From: Microbacterium sp. AZCO
Lineage (GTDB): Bacteria > Actinomycetota > Actinomycetes > Actinomycetales > Microbacteriaceae
Length of the DNA: 64,000 nt
Assembly: GCF_039614715.1 (NCBI RefSeq)
Contig: NZ_CP154857.1
Span: 2,046,001 to 2,110,000, forward strand
Direction of reading: 5' to 3'
Each line of letters begins with the position of its first letter. The stretch's first letter is position 1. The notes beneath the pieces are model-generated. The model worked only from the letters and a program-made list of their open reading frames with translations. It did no database searches and was not told where the DNA came from. This document shows, piece after piece, positions 55,578 through 63,965 of this stretch. The position numbers and the translations under genes are program-made.

Positions 55578-55594
55578 GTCACAGTCCTTCGACG

Positions 55595-56440
55595 TCAGGA
55601 GGTCTTGCGCAGCCAGCGGCTGAGGCGATTGATCGAGAGCACCGTCACGACCGTGACGAGCGCGGGGAAGAACACGAGCCACGGCGCGCGGGGATAGTCC
55701 TTGCCGGACGAGATGAGCAGACCCCAGTCCGACGCGGGCGGCGGGTCGCCGTAGCCGAGGAACGCGAGCCCCGCGATCACGAGGATCGACAGACCGAACT
55801 GCAGCACGGCGAGGGTCAGCACCGACCGCGAGGCGTTGGGCAGTACGTGGCGGAAGAGGATGTGGCCGCGCGATCCTCCCTGGAGGGCGGACGCCTCGAC
55901 GAAGACGGCGCGGCGGGTCTTGATCACCTCCGACCGCATGACGCGGGCGAAGACGGCGACCGCCGAGACGCCCGTGGCGATCGCGGCGTTGATCGTCTGG
56001 AACCCCAGCGAGCTCACGATGACGACCGCGAGGAGGAAGCTCGGGATGGCGAGCAGGACGTCGACGACGCGGGCGAGCGCGACATCCGTCCAGCCGCTGA
56101 AGAAGCCGGCGATGAGGCCGATCGCGCCGCCGGCGACGACGCCGATCACCACGGCCACGAGCGCGCTCAGCACCGACGACTGCGTGCCGAAGACGACGCG
56201 GGCGAACTGGTCGCGTCCGAGCTGATCGGTGCCGAAATAGTGCACGAGGCTCGGCGGCAGGAACTTGTCGGCGGGAACGCCGACCGCCGGGCTGTACGAC
56301 GTGAACAGCGACGGCACGACGGCCCACGCGAGCACGAGGGCGAGCGCGAGGAACGACAGGACGACGGTCGGGGGCACGGCGGTCGCGAATGCGCGGGTCG
56401 CGACGACCGGGCGGCGGACCGTGAGTGCGGCGCCGGTCAT
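55595..56440 (-). CDS. Peptide-type ABC permease (DppC-like)
   Basis: A 281-residue inner-membrane permease with six predicted helices. The N-terminal region ends in the DppC hallmark HYFGTDQLGRDQFARVVFGT near residue 70-88. The EAA loop reads FVEASALQGGSRGHILFRHVLPN near residue 180. The start overlaps the dppB-like stop by ATGA. The four import genes are contiguous, so the transporter is complete within this operon. Confidence 0.94.
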   Translation of the reverse strand: MTGAALTVRRPVVATRAFATAVPPTVVLSFLALALVLAWAVVPSLFTSYSPAVGVPADKFLPPSLVHYFGTDQLGRDQFARVVFGTQSSVLSALVAVVIGVVAGGAIGLIAGFFSGWTDVALARVVDVLLAIPSFLLAVVIVSSLGFQTINAAIATGVSAVAVFARVMRSEVIKTRRAVFVEASALQGGSRGHILFRHVLPNASRSVLTLAVLQFGLSILVIAGLAFLGYGDPPPASDWGLLISSGKDYPRAPWLVFFPALVTVVTVLSINRLSRWLRKTS

Positions 56441-57459
56441 ATGACGCTCACCTCCTCCTGGAGCGGGGAATGGATGGGCTGATCGGCGGCGGGCGATACG
56501 GCACGCGACCGCAGCGCGCGCTCGAGGCTCACGCGCGGGTCGAGGAGCGGGTAGGCGAGGTCGGCGACGAGGTTCACGACGACGAAGACGACGGCGGCGA
56601 GCGACACGACGGCCTGCAGCACCGGCAGGTCCTGGCTCGCGACGGCGCTCTGCACGAGGCTTCCGATGCCCGTGCGTCCGAAGATCGACTCCGTGATGAG
56701 CGACCCGCCGAGCAGCTCCCCCACGATGAGCGCGAGCACCGTGACGGTCGGCAGCGCCGAGGGCTTCACGAGGTGCTTCGCGAACACGCGCGTGCGACGC
56801 AGCCCCTGCGAGCGGGCGACGGCGACGTATTCCTGCCGCGACTCGTGGTCGAGGTTGGCGATGAACACCTCCGCGAGCTGCGCCGACACCGGGATGCCGA
56901 GCGCGATGGCCGCGAAGAACGTCGACCAAGGACTCTCCGAGTCGATGATCCGGAAGAGTCCGAGCCCGAAGGCGAAGACCTGAATGAGGAGGAGGCCGAT
57001 GACGAAGTTCGGCACCGAGAGGAAGAGCGACGGGAGCGCCCGCGGCACGCCCTGACCGTACTTGGCCGGGAGCACCTGCGTGCCCCACGCGATGAGCGCC
57101 GCGAGGACGATGGCGACCACGAGGGCCGTCGAGGCGAGGATGAGCGTCGAGGGCAGCGCCTGCGCGATGAGGTCGCGCACCGGCAGGTTCGAGCGCAGCG
57201 AGATGCCGAAGTCGCCCGTGAGGAAGCGTGTGAGAGAGGTCCAGAGCTGCGCAAGCAGCGGCTCGTCGAGGCCGTAGTAGGCGACGATCTTGTCGATCTC
57301 GTCCTGCGTGAAGCCGTTGTCGGGGTTCTTCAGCGTGCTCGACACGGGGTCGCCGGGCAGCACGCTGATCACGATGAACGTGAACACGTAGGCGAGCAGC
57401 ACGACCACGACCGCCTGCGCCGTGCGCGACAGCGCGAAGCGCGCGTAGGGGGATTTCAT
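56437..57459 (-). CDS. Peptide-type ABC permease (DppB-like)
   Basis: A 340-residue permease. The first helix and exoplasmic PGDPVSS segment (residues 35-41) are typical of DppB/OppB, followed by GLDEPLLAQLWTSLTRFLTGDFGISL near residue 63. The EAA region is EYVAVARSQGLRRTRVFAKHLVKPSALP near residue 212. It has an extended polar C-terminus that overlaps dppC. A perfect hairpin in the 73-nt gap before it may lower its expression relative to the binding protein. Confidence 0.94.
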   Translation of the reverse strand: MKSPYARFALSRTAQAVVVVLLAYVFTFIVISVLPGDPVSSTLKNPDNGFTQDEIDKIVAYYGLDEPLLAQLWTSLTRFLTGDFGISLRSNLPVRDLIAQALPSTLILASTALVVAIVLAALIAWGTQVLPAKYGQGVPRALPSLFLSVPNFVIGLLLIQVFAFGLGLFRIIDSESPWSTFFAAIALGIPVSAQLAEVFIANLDHESRQEYVAVARSQGLRRTRVFAKHLVKPSALPTVTVLALIVGELLGGSLITESIFGRTGIGSLVQSAVASQDLPVLQAVVSLAAVVFVVVNLVADLAYPLLDPRVSLERALRSRAVSPAADQPIHSPLQEEVSVI

Positions 57460-57493
57460 CTCGGCATCCTCACGATCGACAGGAGGGGATGCC

Positions 57494-57525
57494 GGGGCGC
57501 CGCGCTCCTGTGAAAGCGGCGCCCC
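57494..57525 (-). terminator. Intra-operon hairpin (attenuator or mRNA stabiliser)
   Basis: GGGGCGCCGC and GCGGCGCCCC are perfect 10-bp arms with a 12-nt loop, between the binding-protein stop and the dppB-like start. Such hairpins often keep binding-protein transcript above permease transcript. Confidence 0.7.
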
Positions 57526-57532
57526 GACGGGG

Positions 57533-59194
57533 TCAGCGGTCGAGCCAGGCGGTGTAGTAGTTCGCGTAGGCGAGGCCGTTGTACGTGACGTCCTTCAGGT
57601 CGGGCGTCTGCACGTAGATGCGCTGCACGATCTGCGTGATCGGCACGAAGTAGCCCTGCTCGAGGACGTACTGCTGCAGCTCGTCGAAGGTCTTCGCGCG
57701 CGAGTCGGTGTCGGTGGCCGACGAGACCTGCGCCGCCAGGTCGTTGAGGGTCGCGTCGCTCGTGCCGACCTTGAACCAGTCCTCGTCGCCCGGGTTGCTC
57801 GCGGTGAGAACCCCCGGGATCGTGCCGATGTCGACGAAGCTGCGGGTGATCTCGTTCGCGGCGAGCGTCTTGTTGCCGATGACCTTCTGGCCGTACGTGA
57901 CGACGTCGTACGCCTCGATGTCGATCTTGAAGCCGATCTTCGCGAGCTGCTGGGCGACGAGCTCGTCGATCGCCTTCGAGGTGGCGAGGTAGGGGTTGGC
58001 GTAGAGCGTGACCGCGAGCTGCTGGCCGTCCTTCTCGCGGATGCCGTCCGCCCCCTTCACCCAGCCGGCGTCGTCGAGGAGCTCCTCGGCCTTGTCGGGG
58101 TCGTACGCGAAGGCATCCGTGTGGTCGGTCGCCTCGGGAACGTTGCTCTGCACGAACGTCTCGGCCGCGTGCCAGTCGTCGGTGTAGACGGTGGAGAGGA
58201 TCTCGTCGCGGTCGATGCCGTGCGAGAAGGCCTGTCGGACGGCCTTGTCGCCGAATGGCGCCGTCGTGACGTTGAGCGCATAGCCGTTGGCGAAGCCGAG
58301 GTAGCGCGGCACGCCGACGACGAAGCCTTCATCCTTCAAGGCATCCAGCTCCTGGGGCGACGCGTTGTACGCGACATCCGCCTGTCCCGATTCGACCGAT
58401 CCCGTGCGCAGCGTGGGCTCGGCGACGATCTTGTACGTGATCGAATCGAGGTACGCCGGGCCGGTGTGGCCGAGGGCCTCCGGGCCCCAACTGTAGTCGT
58501 CGCGCTTGGCGAGGACGACGTTGTCGCCCTCCTTCCACGACTTCACGACGAAGGGTCCGCTGCCGATGTCGTTCGAGAGATCGGCCTGCTCCTCGGCGGG
58601 GAGGGCGAGCGTCTTCGGCGAGATGAGGATCGAGCCGTGGTACCCGAGGGTCGGAATGAAGCTCAGCGTCGGCTTCGAGAAGGTGACCTTGACGGTGGAG
58701 TCGTCGACGGCCTCGGCGCCGACGTAGTTGGCGGACGGGAACAGGCCGATGCGGGCAATGCCCTTGTCGGGCTGTCCCTTCGCCCACACATCGATGTTGG
58801 CGACGACGGCCGCGGCATCCAGCGGCGTGCCATCGGAGAAGGTGACGCCGTCCTTGAGGTGGATCGTGAACTCGGTCGCGGCGTCGTTCTGGTCCCAGCT
58901 CTCGGCGACCCAGGGGCTCAGCTTGCCGTCGGGGTCGACGTAGATCAGCTTGTCGGTGATCTCGCCCCAGACGTTGCCCTGGTAGCTCGAGATGGAGCTC
59001 GAGTTGGGGATCCAGGTGGCGCCGAGCGAGTCGATGAGGAACGTGATGTCGCCGCCGTCCTTGGGCTCGTCCGAGGCGCCGCTGGCCTGCGGGGTGCCGC
59101 CGCCCGCGCAGCCGGCGAGGAGGGCGATGGTCGCGGCCGCGGCGGCGGCGGCGAGCGCGGCGCGTCGGAACGTGTGTCTGGTGCGGAGGATCAT
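57533..59194 (-). CDS. Peptide-type ABC substrate-binding lipoprotein (SBP family 5)
   Basis: A 553-residue extracytoplasmic family-5 solute-binding protein, lipid-anchored at Cys29 (lipobox LLAGC). Family segments: WVAESWDQNDAATEFTIHLK near residue 95, then DGVTFSDGTPLDAAAVVAN, GSGPFVVKSW near residue 212, and AFSHGIDRDEILSTV near residue 315. Such proteins bind peptides, opines, nickel or oligosaccharides; here the company of two amino/hydroxy-acid enzymes suggests an amino-acid-like ligand. It is 69 nt downstream of the FAD-oxidoreductase gene. Confidence 0.95.
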   Translation of the reverse strand: MILRTRHTFRRAALAAAAAAATIALLAGCAGGGTPQASGASDEPKDGGDITFLIDSLGATWIPNSSSISSYQGNVWGEITDKLIYVDPDGKLSPWVAESWDQNDAATEFTIHLKDGVTFSDGTPLDAAAVVANIDVWAKGQPDKGIARIGLFPSANYVGAEAVDDSTVKVTFSKPTLSFIPTLGYHGSILISPKTLALPAEEQADLSNDIGSGPFVVKSWKEGDNVVLAKRDDYSWGPEALGHTGPAYLDSITYKIVAEPTLRTGSVESGQADVAYNASPQELDALKDEGFVVGVPRYLGFANGYALNVTTAPFGDKAVRQAFSHGIDRDEILSTVYTDDWHAAETFVQSNVPEATDHTDAFAYDPDKAEELLDDAGWVKGADGIREKDGQQLAVTLYANPYLATSKAIDELVAQQLAKIGFKIDIEAYDVVTYGQKVIGNKTLAANEITRSFVDIGTIPGVLTASNPGDEDWFKVGTSDATLNDLAAQVSSATDTDSRAKTFDELQQYVLEQGYFVPITQIVQRIYVQTPDLKDVTYNGLAYANYYTAWLDR

Positions 59195-59263
59195 TTCTTT
59201 CCTTGCTGTGAGGTGAGGGCGGCGCCGGGCGCCGAGGGGGTCGAGACAGGGCGGTCTCGAGGA

Positions 59264-60685
59264 TCAGAGGGCCTTGCCGGGGTTGAGCAGCTCGAAGGGG
59301 TCGAAGGCGGCCTTGACGGCGAGCTGCGCCTGACGGCTGCGGGGCGAGAGCTCGAGGGCTGCGAGCTCGCGCTTGACGGTGCCGATGCCGTGTTCGCCGC
59401 TCACGGTTCCGCCCAGCGCCAGTGCGAGGCGCACGAGTTCGTCGGCAGCGTCGTGCAGCTCGGCGGGCGGCGAGAGCGGGTCGGCGCCGTCGGGGATCGG
59501 CTTGGTGATGACGGGGTGGAGATTGCCGTCGCCCGCGTGCGCGACCGAGCCGATCTCGACGCCGAACCGGCGCTCGAGCTCGGGAAGCGCCGCGTAGACG
59601 TCGGGGATGCGCGACTTCGGCACGGCGATGTCGCCGCCCGCGAACCACGAGCGCTCGTCGAAGCCGCGGCCGCCGCGGCGCAGAGCCCAGAGGGCCTCGC
59701 CGTCGGCATCGGTCTCGGCCGTCACCCGCCCGCCGACGGCGTGCAGCGCCTCGCGCAGGTCGCCGAACTGCTCGTCGATGCCGTAGCCGTCGAGCTCGAT
59801 GAGGAGCAGGGCCCCACCCCGTGCGGTCAGGGTCGTGCCGCGGTGCCGATCGATGTTGGCGAGAGTGCGGCCGTCGAGGAACTCGATGACGGCTGGTCGC
59901 ACCGGGCTGCGCGTGATGGCGGCGAGCGCCGATGCTCCGGCCTCGGTCGTGTCGAAGAACGCCGACACCGTCCGCCGCGCGACGGGGATCGGCCGCAGCC
60001 TCACCGTCACGCGCACGACGATCCCCAGCACGCCTTCCGAGCCGACGAACAGCGACACGAGGTCGAGCCCCGTGACGCCCTTGATGGATCGGTGCCCGAT
60101 CGTGAGGAGCTCTCCGTCGGCGAGGACGACGTCGAGCGCGAGCACCGACTCGCGCGTCACGCCGTACTTGGCGCACCGGAGGCCGCCCGCATTCGTCGCG
60201 ACGTTGCCCCCGATCGTCGAGATCTCGTAGCTCGCCGGGTCGGGCGCGTAGAAGAGGCCCCACGGGGCGAGGTGCTCGTTGAGCGCGGCGTTCAGCACGC
60301 CCGGCTCGACGACCGCGACCTCGTCGAGCGGAGAGACCTCGACGATGCGGTTCAGTCGCTCGGTCGAGACGACGAGCTGATCGCGGGATGCCGAGGCTCC
60401 GCCCGACAGGCCGGTGCCGGCGCCGCGCGGAACGATCGTGACGCCGTGGCGCGCCGCGGTGCGGACGACCTCCTGCACCTCGTCCGCTGTGGACGGGAGC
60501 GCCACGGCGGGGCCGGATGCGGCATCCCTCCGCGCATGCCGCGTCGCGGCGTCATCGAGATAGGCGACCGTCTCGGCCGACGGCGCGATCACCTCGAGGT
60601 GCGGGAGCGACGCGGCGAGGTCGTCCAGCACGGCGCTGAGAGCGCTCGTGCGGGCGGGGTCGCTGACGGAAGCGGGCGCGGCCAT
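59264..60685 (-). CDS. FAD-linked 2-hydroxyacid dehydrogenase (GlcD/D-2HGDH/DLD family)
   Basis: A 473-residue VAO-fold flavoprotein. The FAD-binding domain includes VALPSTADEVQEVVRTAARHG and the PP-loop-type VPRGAGTGLSGGA near residue 95, and TIGGNVATNAGGLRCAKYG near residue 158. The C-terminal cap has HAGDGNLHPVI near residue 385 and GEHGIGTVKRE near residue 435, both catalytic-metal or substrate motifs of D-lactate/D-2-hydroxyglutarate dehydrogenases. It would oxidise a D-2-hydroxy acid to the 2-oxo acid. First gene of the six-gene operon, with GAAAGG 7 nt before the ATG. Confidence 0.92.
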   Translation of the reverse strand: MAAPASVSDPARTSALSAVLDDLAASLPHLEVIAPSAETVAYLDDAATRHARRDAASGPAVALPSTADEVQEVVRTAARHGVTIVPRGAGTGLSGGASASRDQLVVSTERLNRIVEVSPLDEVAVVEPGVLNAALNEHLAPWGLFYAPDPASYEISTIGGNVATNAGGLRCAKYGVTRESVLALDVVLADGELLTIGHRSIKGVTGLDLVSLFVGSEGVLGIVVRVTVRLRPIPVARRTVSAFFDTTEAGASALAAITRSPVRPAVIEFLDGRTLANIDRHRGTTLTARGGALLLIELDGYGIDEQFGDLREALHAVGGRVTAETDADGEALWALRRGGRGFDERSWFAGGDIAVPKSRIPDVYAALPELERRFGVEIGSVAHAGDGNLHPVITKPIPDGADPLSPPAELHDAADELVRLALALGGTVSGEHGIGTVKRELAALELSPRSRQAQLAVKAAFDPFELLNPGKAL

Positions 60686-60743
60686 GGGGCTGCCTTTCGT
60701 GGGGAATCCGTGCGGAGCAGGGTCCCCTCCGCGGCTTCCCCAG

Positions 60744-60749
60744 AAGGTA
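60744..60749 (-). promoter_or_regulatory. Possible -10 element of the glcD-dpp operon
   Basis: TACCTT on the minus strand lies 58 nt before the FAD-dehydrogenase start. No good -35 hexamer is visible 17-18 bp upstream, which would fit an activator-dependent promoter. Confidence 0.35.
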
Positions 60750-60780
60750 GGAGAGATCGCGACCACGTCGCCCGGCTGCG

Positions 60781-60836
60781 CGTCACGGCCCGTCGAAGAG
60801 CGTCACGTCTCGTCGCATGCCGTCATGCGGCGTCAT
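60781..60836. promoter_or_regulatory. Phased CGTCA direct repeats upstream of the glcD-dpp operon
   Basis: CGTCA(C/T) occurs at 60781, 60801, 60821 and 60831, spaced 20, 20 and 10 bp, so all copies lie on the same face of the helix. They sit just upstream of the expected -35 position of the operon promoter, a typical activator-site layout. Confidence 0.5.
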
Positions 60837-60967
60837 GCGCTTGCGTGCTGTGGATCGGCCGGCGGGCACGTCACCCGCCGCGGGCGAGAGAACCGGTTGT
60901 CCCGTTACCGGTCTCGTCCTCGAGGCGTAACCTCGTTCGGAACCCCGTCTGCAGGCAGGAGCACCTC

Positions 60968-61189
60968 ATGGCCGCCGAGATCAACGAAGACGTCGCCGTG
61001 GAGGAGATCGTCGATCGATTGGCCGAGAAATACCCCGATCTCACGCGCGAACGGGTCGCCGAAGTCGTCGGCGAGGTGCACCTGTCGATGACGGAGGCCA
61101 AGGTGCGCGACTTCGTGCCGGTCCTCGTCGAGCGCGGCGCGAAGCAGCGCCTCGCGCCCGAGGCGAAGGCGCTCTCCGCCGCGAGCTGA
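60968..61189 (+). CDS. Three-helix-bundle dimerization domain protein (DUF3562-like)
   Basis: A 73-residue helical protein: VEEIVDRLAEKYPDLTRERVAEVVGEVH forms two helices and VRDFVPVLVERGAKQRL the third. The pattern matches small actinobacterial three-helix-bundle dimerization proteins of unknown function; the VRDFVPVLVER segment is characteristic. AGGAG lies 7 nt before the ATG. A TAACCT 30 nt further upstream could be its -10. It converges on the DUF2127 gene with a 15-nt gap. Confidence 0.8.
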   Translation: MAAEINEDVAVEEIVDRLAEKYPDLTRERVAEVVGEVHLSMTEAKVRDFVPVLVERGAKQRLAPEAKALSAAS

Positions 61190-61204
61190 ACCGCGCGCGG
61201 AGAT

Positions 61205-61732
61205 TCACGCGGCCGGGCGCCGGAGCACCCAGTCCAGGGTGCTGCGCATCGTCTCGCGGAAAGTGCGGTCGTTGCGCCACTCGCGCCACGTCAGCACGAT
61301 GATGAGCGCGTCGAACAGCGTCAGCAGCACGACAGTGATCGTCGGATGGACGATCAGCTCGTACACCTGGAACACGAGGAACGCGAGCAGCGCCCCGATC
61401 GCCCAGGGGTAGATGCGACGCGTGCCGAGCAGCAGCGCCGCGACGATCGCGAGCTTCACGACGCCGTGCAGCAGGAGATACAGCGCGACGAAGGTCGCCG
61501 TCGCGGAATCCAGGTGCTGGATGCCGTGCAGCACGAGGTTCGCGAGGATGTCGTGCGGATCCTGCGCCAGCTCCCCCGCTGTGAGCGCGTGCGCGAGGTC
61601 GAGGAGCTGGCTGGGCGTGAGGATCAGCAGCACGACGCCCGCGATGAGTTCGACGAGCCCGTCGATGCCCTTGAACAGCACGCCGAGGAGGAAGACGAGG
61701 TCGAGCACTCGATCGCGCGTGCGGGGAGGCAT
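61205..61732 (-). CDS. DUF2127-type membrane protein
   Basis: A 175-residue integral membrane protein with four predicted helices: LVFLLGVLFKGIDGLVELIAG near residue 10-30 and further segments near 70-95, 105-130 and 130-150. The opening FLLGVLFKGIDGLVELIAGV and the central LYLLLHGVVKLAIVAALL are typical of DUF2127. Function unknown. GGGGGAG lies very near the ATG at 61732, whereas the longer open frame has no support. It is monocistronic and divergent from the SDR gene at 61864. Confidence 0.82.
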   Translation of the reverse strand: MPPRTRDRVLDLVFLLGVLFKGIDGLVELIAGVVLLILTPSQLLDLAHALTAGELAQDPHDILANLVLHGIQHLDSATATFVALYLLLHGVVKLAIVAALLLGTRRIYPWAIGALLAFLVFQVYELIVHPTITVVLLTLFDALIIVLTWREWRNDRTFRETMRSTLDWVLRRPAA

Positions 61733-61863
61733 CCACTCCCCCTTCTCCTTCGCCGTGCGCGGTCGTGCGCAGTCGCATTCTCGGTCTCGATCCTGATCGG
61801 AATGAATCCGTACCGCGTCTGATTGCTGAGAGGACACTGATCATCCAGCCTGAAGGAGCATCC

Positions 61864-62463
61864 ATGTCGAAGCGCGTTCTGATCGTCGGAGCGAACGGCC
61901 TCATCGGCAGTCGCGTCGCGTCCGAGCTCGAGGCCCGCGGCCACGAGATCGTGCGCGCGTCCCGGTCGAGCGGCGAGCAGGTCGACCTCCTCGACATCGA
62001 CTCGATCGCGTCGCTGTACGAGCGGATCGGAACGGTGGATGCTGTCGTCGCGGCCGCCGGCGTCGTGCCGTTCAAGCCCTTCACCGAGTTGACGGTCGAC
62101 GACTTCCGCGCGGGTCTCACCGACAAGGCGCTCGGCCAGATCGCGCTCGTGACGCTCGGTCACGCCCACGTCAGCGCGGGCGGCTCGTTCACCCTGACGA
62201 GCGGGGTGCTCGCCGACCAGGTCGTCGCGACCGGGGCTGCGGCCTCCGCCGTCAACGGGGCGCTGAACTCCTTCGTGATCGCCGCCGCGACCGGACTCCC
62301 CCAGGATCAGCGCATCAACGCGGTCAGCCCCAACGTCCTGCTCGAGGCGGAGTCCTACCACTCGAGCTTCCCCGGCTTCGTCCCGGTGCCCGCGGCCGAC
62401 GTGGTGCAGGCGTACATCCGCGCGGTCGAGGGTGTGGAGACGGGGCGGGTGTTCTCGGTCTGA
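61864..62463 (+). CDS. Atypical short-chain dehydrogenase
   Basis: A 199-residue Rossmann protein with an N-terminal GANGLIGSRVA cofactor loop (residues 9-19), the AAAGVVPF strand near residue 63 and a TSGVLADQ serine near residue 120. The Tyr-x3-Lys catalytic pair expected about 13 residues later is absent (the helix reads AAASAVNGALNSFV), yet the RINAVSPNVLLE segment is intact. Members of this subgroup are annotated as short-chain dehydrogenases, but catalysis is doubtful. AAGGAG precedes the ATG by 7 nt. Confidence 0.8.
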   Translation: MSKRVLIVGANGLIGSRVASELEARGHEIVRASRSSGEQVDLLDIDSIASLYERIGTVDAVVAAAGVVPFKPFTELTVDDFRAGLTDKALGQIALVTLGHAHVSAGGSFTLTSGVLADQVVATGAAASAVNGALNSFVIAAATGLPQDQRINAVSPNVLLEAESYHSSFPGFVPVPAADVVQAYIRAVEGVETGRVFSV

Positions 62464-62682
62464 CGGCCGTCACGGATCCGGACACGCCCGGCGCTTGCGC
62501 CTTGCGGATAGCGAATTGCGGCTGACGAACGGCTGAGTAGATTGCGAACCAGGTCGCGGACAGGCGGCCGGGCAGTCTCGTCGCTGGCCTCTTGAGCGAG
62601 AACCGGAGTCGCCCGATGGATGCAGACCGATCCGCGAGATCCTGCCCCCGGAGCACGACCGGCACGAGGTGAAGGCCGCGTC

Positions 62683-63021
62683 ATGGGCAAGCTCACGTAC
62701 GAGAACTCCATCAGGGTCGACATCGACGACAGGGCGCTCGCGCATCTGCAGCTCGTGATCGGCACCAAACTCCGGCGAGGCGAGTCGTTCTTCTTCTCGT
62801 GGCGTGAAGACGCGAGCATCGGGGGTGGCCGGACGACGGTCTGGATGCACCCCCGATGCGCGCTCGTCTACAAGTACTACGGCGGCCGGCCGCCTCGGCT
62901 CAACTCCGCCTGGGTGGAGGCCCTCGCCCTCGTCGCGAACTCGGCGTCGGGGCTGTACCTGGTGCCGGAGCCGGCGATGGCGGAGCATGAGGTGGTCTCG
63001 GTGGACTCGCTCATCGGGTGA
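62683..63021 (+). CDS. DUF7882-type small protein
   Basis: A 112-residue protein characteristic of Microbacteriaceae: MGKLTYENSIRVDIDDRAL, then LQLVIGTKLRRGESFFFSW, GGGRTTVWMHPRCALVYKYYGG and NSASGLYLVPEP. It is sometimes labelled ATP-dependent DNA ligase, but it has no ligase motif (no KxDG) and is far too short. Likely an all-beta domain; function unknown. AAGG lies 7 nt before the ATG. It is the last ordinary gene before an AT-richer, gene-poor stretch. Confidence 0.85.
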   Translation: MGKLTYENSIRVDIDDRALAHLQLVIGTKLRRGESFFFSWREDASIGGGRTTVWMHPRCALVYKYYGGRPPRLNSAWVEALALVANSASGLYLVPEPAMAEHEVVSVDSLIG

Positions 63022-63163
63022 ACGGCGACGGGCTTGTTGCAGCGGCATAGCCGGCAGGTGCGGCGGGCTGGGTCCGCGTGTTCAGCGCAACGCGGATTTT
63101 GCCTCGGGTCGACATCGTACGGACGCATTTGAAACTAACGCCCCTGGAGGGACTCGAATCCGA

Positions 63164-63184
63164 AATTGAGCATTATGCTCAATT
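63164..63184. repeat. Near-perfect palindrome
   Basis: AATTGAGCAT-T-ATGCTCAATT has perfect 10-bp arms with a 1-nt centre, an operator- or recombination-site-like sequence with no gene close to it. Confidence 0.8.
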
Positions 63185-63378
63185 GCATCTAACGGCATAT
63201 ATCGCGGAATTACGCGGGTTTTTGAGAAGTCTACAACATCGAGTGACGTCGGGAAACAGGTGGCTTCACAGAGAACGAGGGCAAAATGTGGGCAAAATCC
63301 GCGTGTTTCCGGGGTTCGCAGAAGCCGGATGAGCCGGCCTGTGAGCCGTCAAGTTCCGAATACCTCCACTTGAGCACA

Positions 63379-63419
63379 TTGCTAAGCAAATCGCAACTGC
63401 AGGAAGAATCACTTAGCAA
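63379..63419. repeat. Inverted repeat TTGCTAAG/CTTAGCAA
   Basis: Perfect 8-bp arms 25 bp apart, with partial similarity continuing outward on both sides. It may be a small-element end pair. Confidence 0.5.
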
Positions 63420-63587
63420 CATGCGCAGTATCGGCAGGTGCACGTCCTTACGTTAGCGCGTCATCGTCACCGGACTCTCAAACTCCCAGGTCAGCGGATA
63501 AATACAAGTCCCGACATGCTTGTGCCGCCCGAACGGGCCAGTGAACTGCCTCGCGACGGGCAGCTCAGACCGTCGGCCGAAACCGCC

Positions 63588-63621
63588 GGGGCAGGTGTAC
63601 GCATTGACGTACACCTGCCCC
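63588..63621. promoter_or_regulatory. Perfect 14-bp inverted repeat upstream of hipB
   Basis: GGGGCAGGTGTACG-CATTGA-CGTACACCTGCCCC lies about 74-107 bp before the HipB-like start. It could terminate upstream transcription or be a HipB operator; no T-run follows. Confidence 0.6.
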
Positions 63622-63694
63622 GATGTCAGAATCCTCGTATAGATGCCACAGTGTCTGGCTTCTCGTACACGCTGACTGATCCAGGGAGCTTCAG

Positions 63695-63958
63695 GTGTTG
63701 ATGAATGGCTCACAAGACTGGGCGAATGTCGTCCGCGATCGTCGCTCCGACCTCGGGCTCACCCAAGAGGACCTCGCCCGTCGCATCGGGCGAGCGCGTC
63801 AGTGGGTGGTGCGATTCGAGTCAGGCCACGCCGGAAGCGCGAGCCTCGATAGCGTGATCGCGGTGCTGAACGCGCTCGATCTGTACGCCGCGGTCGATAT
63901 CGCCGAAGAAGACCCCGACCCGATGTTCATGGATGTCGTGGATCCGTGGGAGGGCTGA
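63695..63958 (+). CDS. hipB: HipB-like XRE-family antitoxin/regulator
   Basis: An 87-residue helix-turn-helix protein: WANVVRDRRSDLGLTQEDLARRIGRARQWVVRFESGHAG (about residues 9-47), followed by the SLDSVIAVLNALDLYAAVDIA dimerisation segment. This is the usual HipB layout. The GTG at 63695 has AGGGAG 6 nt upstream; an ATG two codons later is the alternative. It is 7 nt upstream of a HipA-like start, so the pair would form an autoregulated toxin-antitoxin operon with HipB neutralising and repressing. Confidence 0.85.
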   Translation: MLMNGSQDWANVVRDRRSDLGLTQEDLARRIGRARQWVVRFESGHAGSASLDSVIAVLNALDLYAAVDIAEEDPDPMFMDVVDPWEG

Positions 63959-63965
63959 AGGCGCA

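Larger units (their letters stand above)
63022..63694. other. 673-bp gene-poor, AT-richer region
   Basis: From about 63,090 to 63,480 the base composition drops visibly (runs such as TTGAGCATTATGCTCAATTGC) compared with the rest of the window. Open frames here are short, lack ribosome-binding sites and show no family features. It contains three inverted repeats, listed separately, and a fragment CTGGAGGGACTCGAATCC (63144-63161) that resembles a tRNA T-arm/acceptor end on the minus strand. It is probably a decayed insertion or the border of an acquired segment. Confidence 0.55.

Noticed and set aside
58121..61189. 1022-codon plus-strand frame
   Set aside because: Only its final 73 codons (from 60968) are a real gene; the rest is antisense to the binding-protein and FAD-dehydrogenase genes.
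63078..63332. 84-codon plus-strand frame in the AT-richer region, and a possible integrase C-terminus at about 63286-63305
   Set aside because: No ribosome-binding site or recognisable domain; the GKMWAK-like reading at 63286-63303 recalls integrase tails but the frame does not extend into an integrase core.
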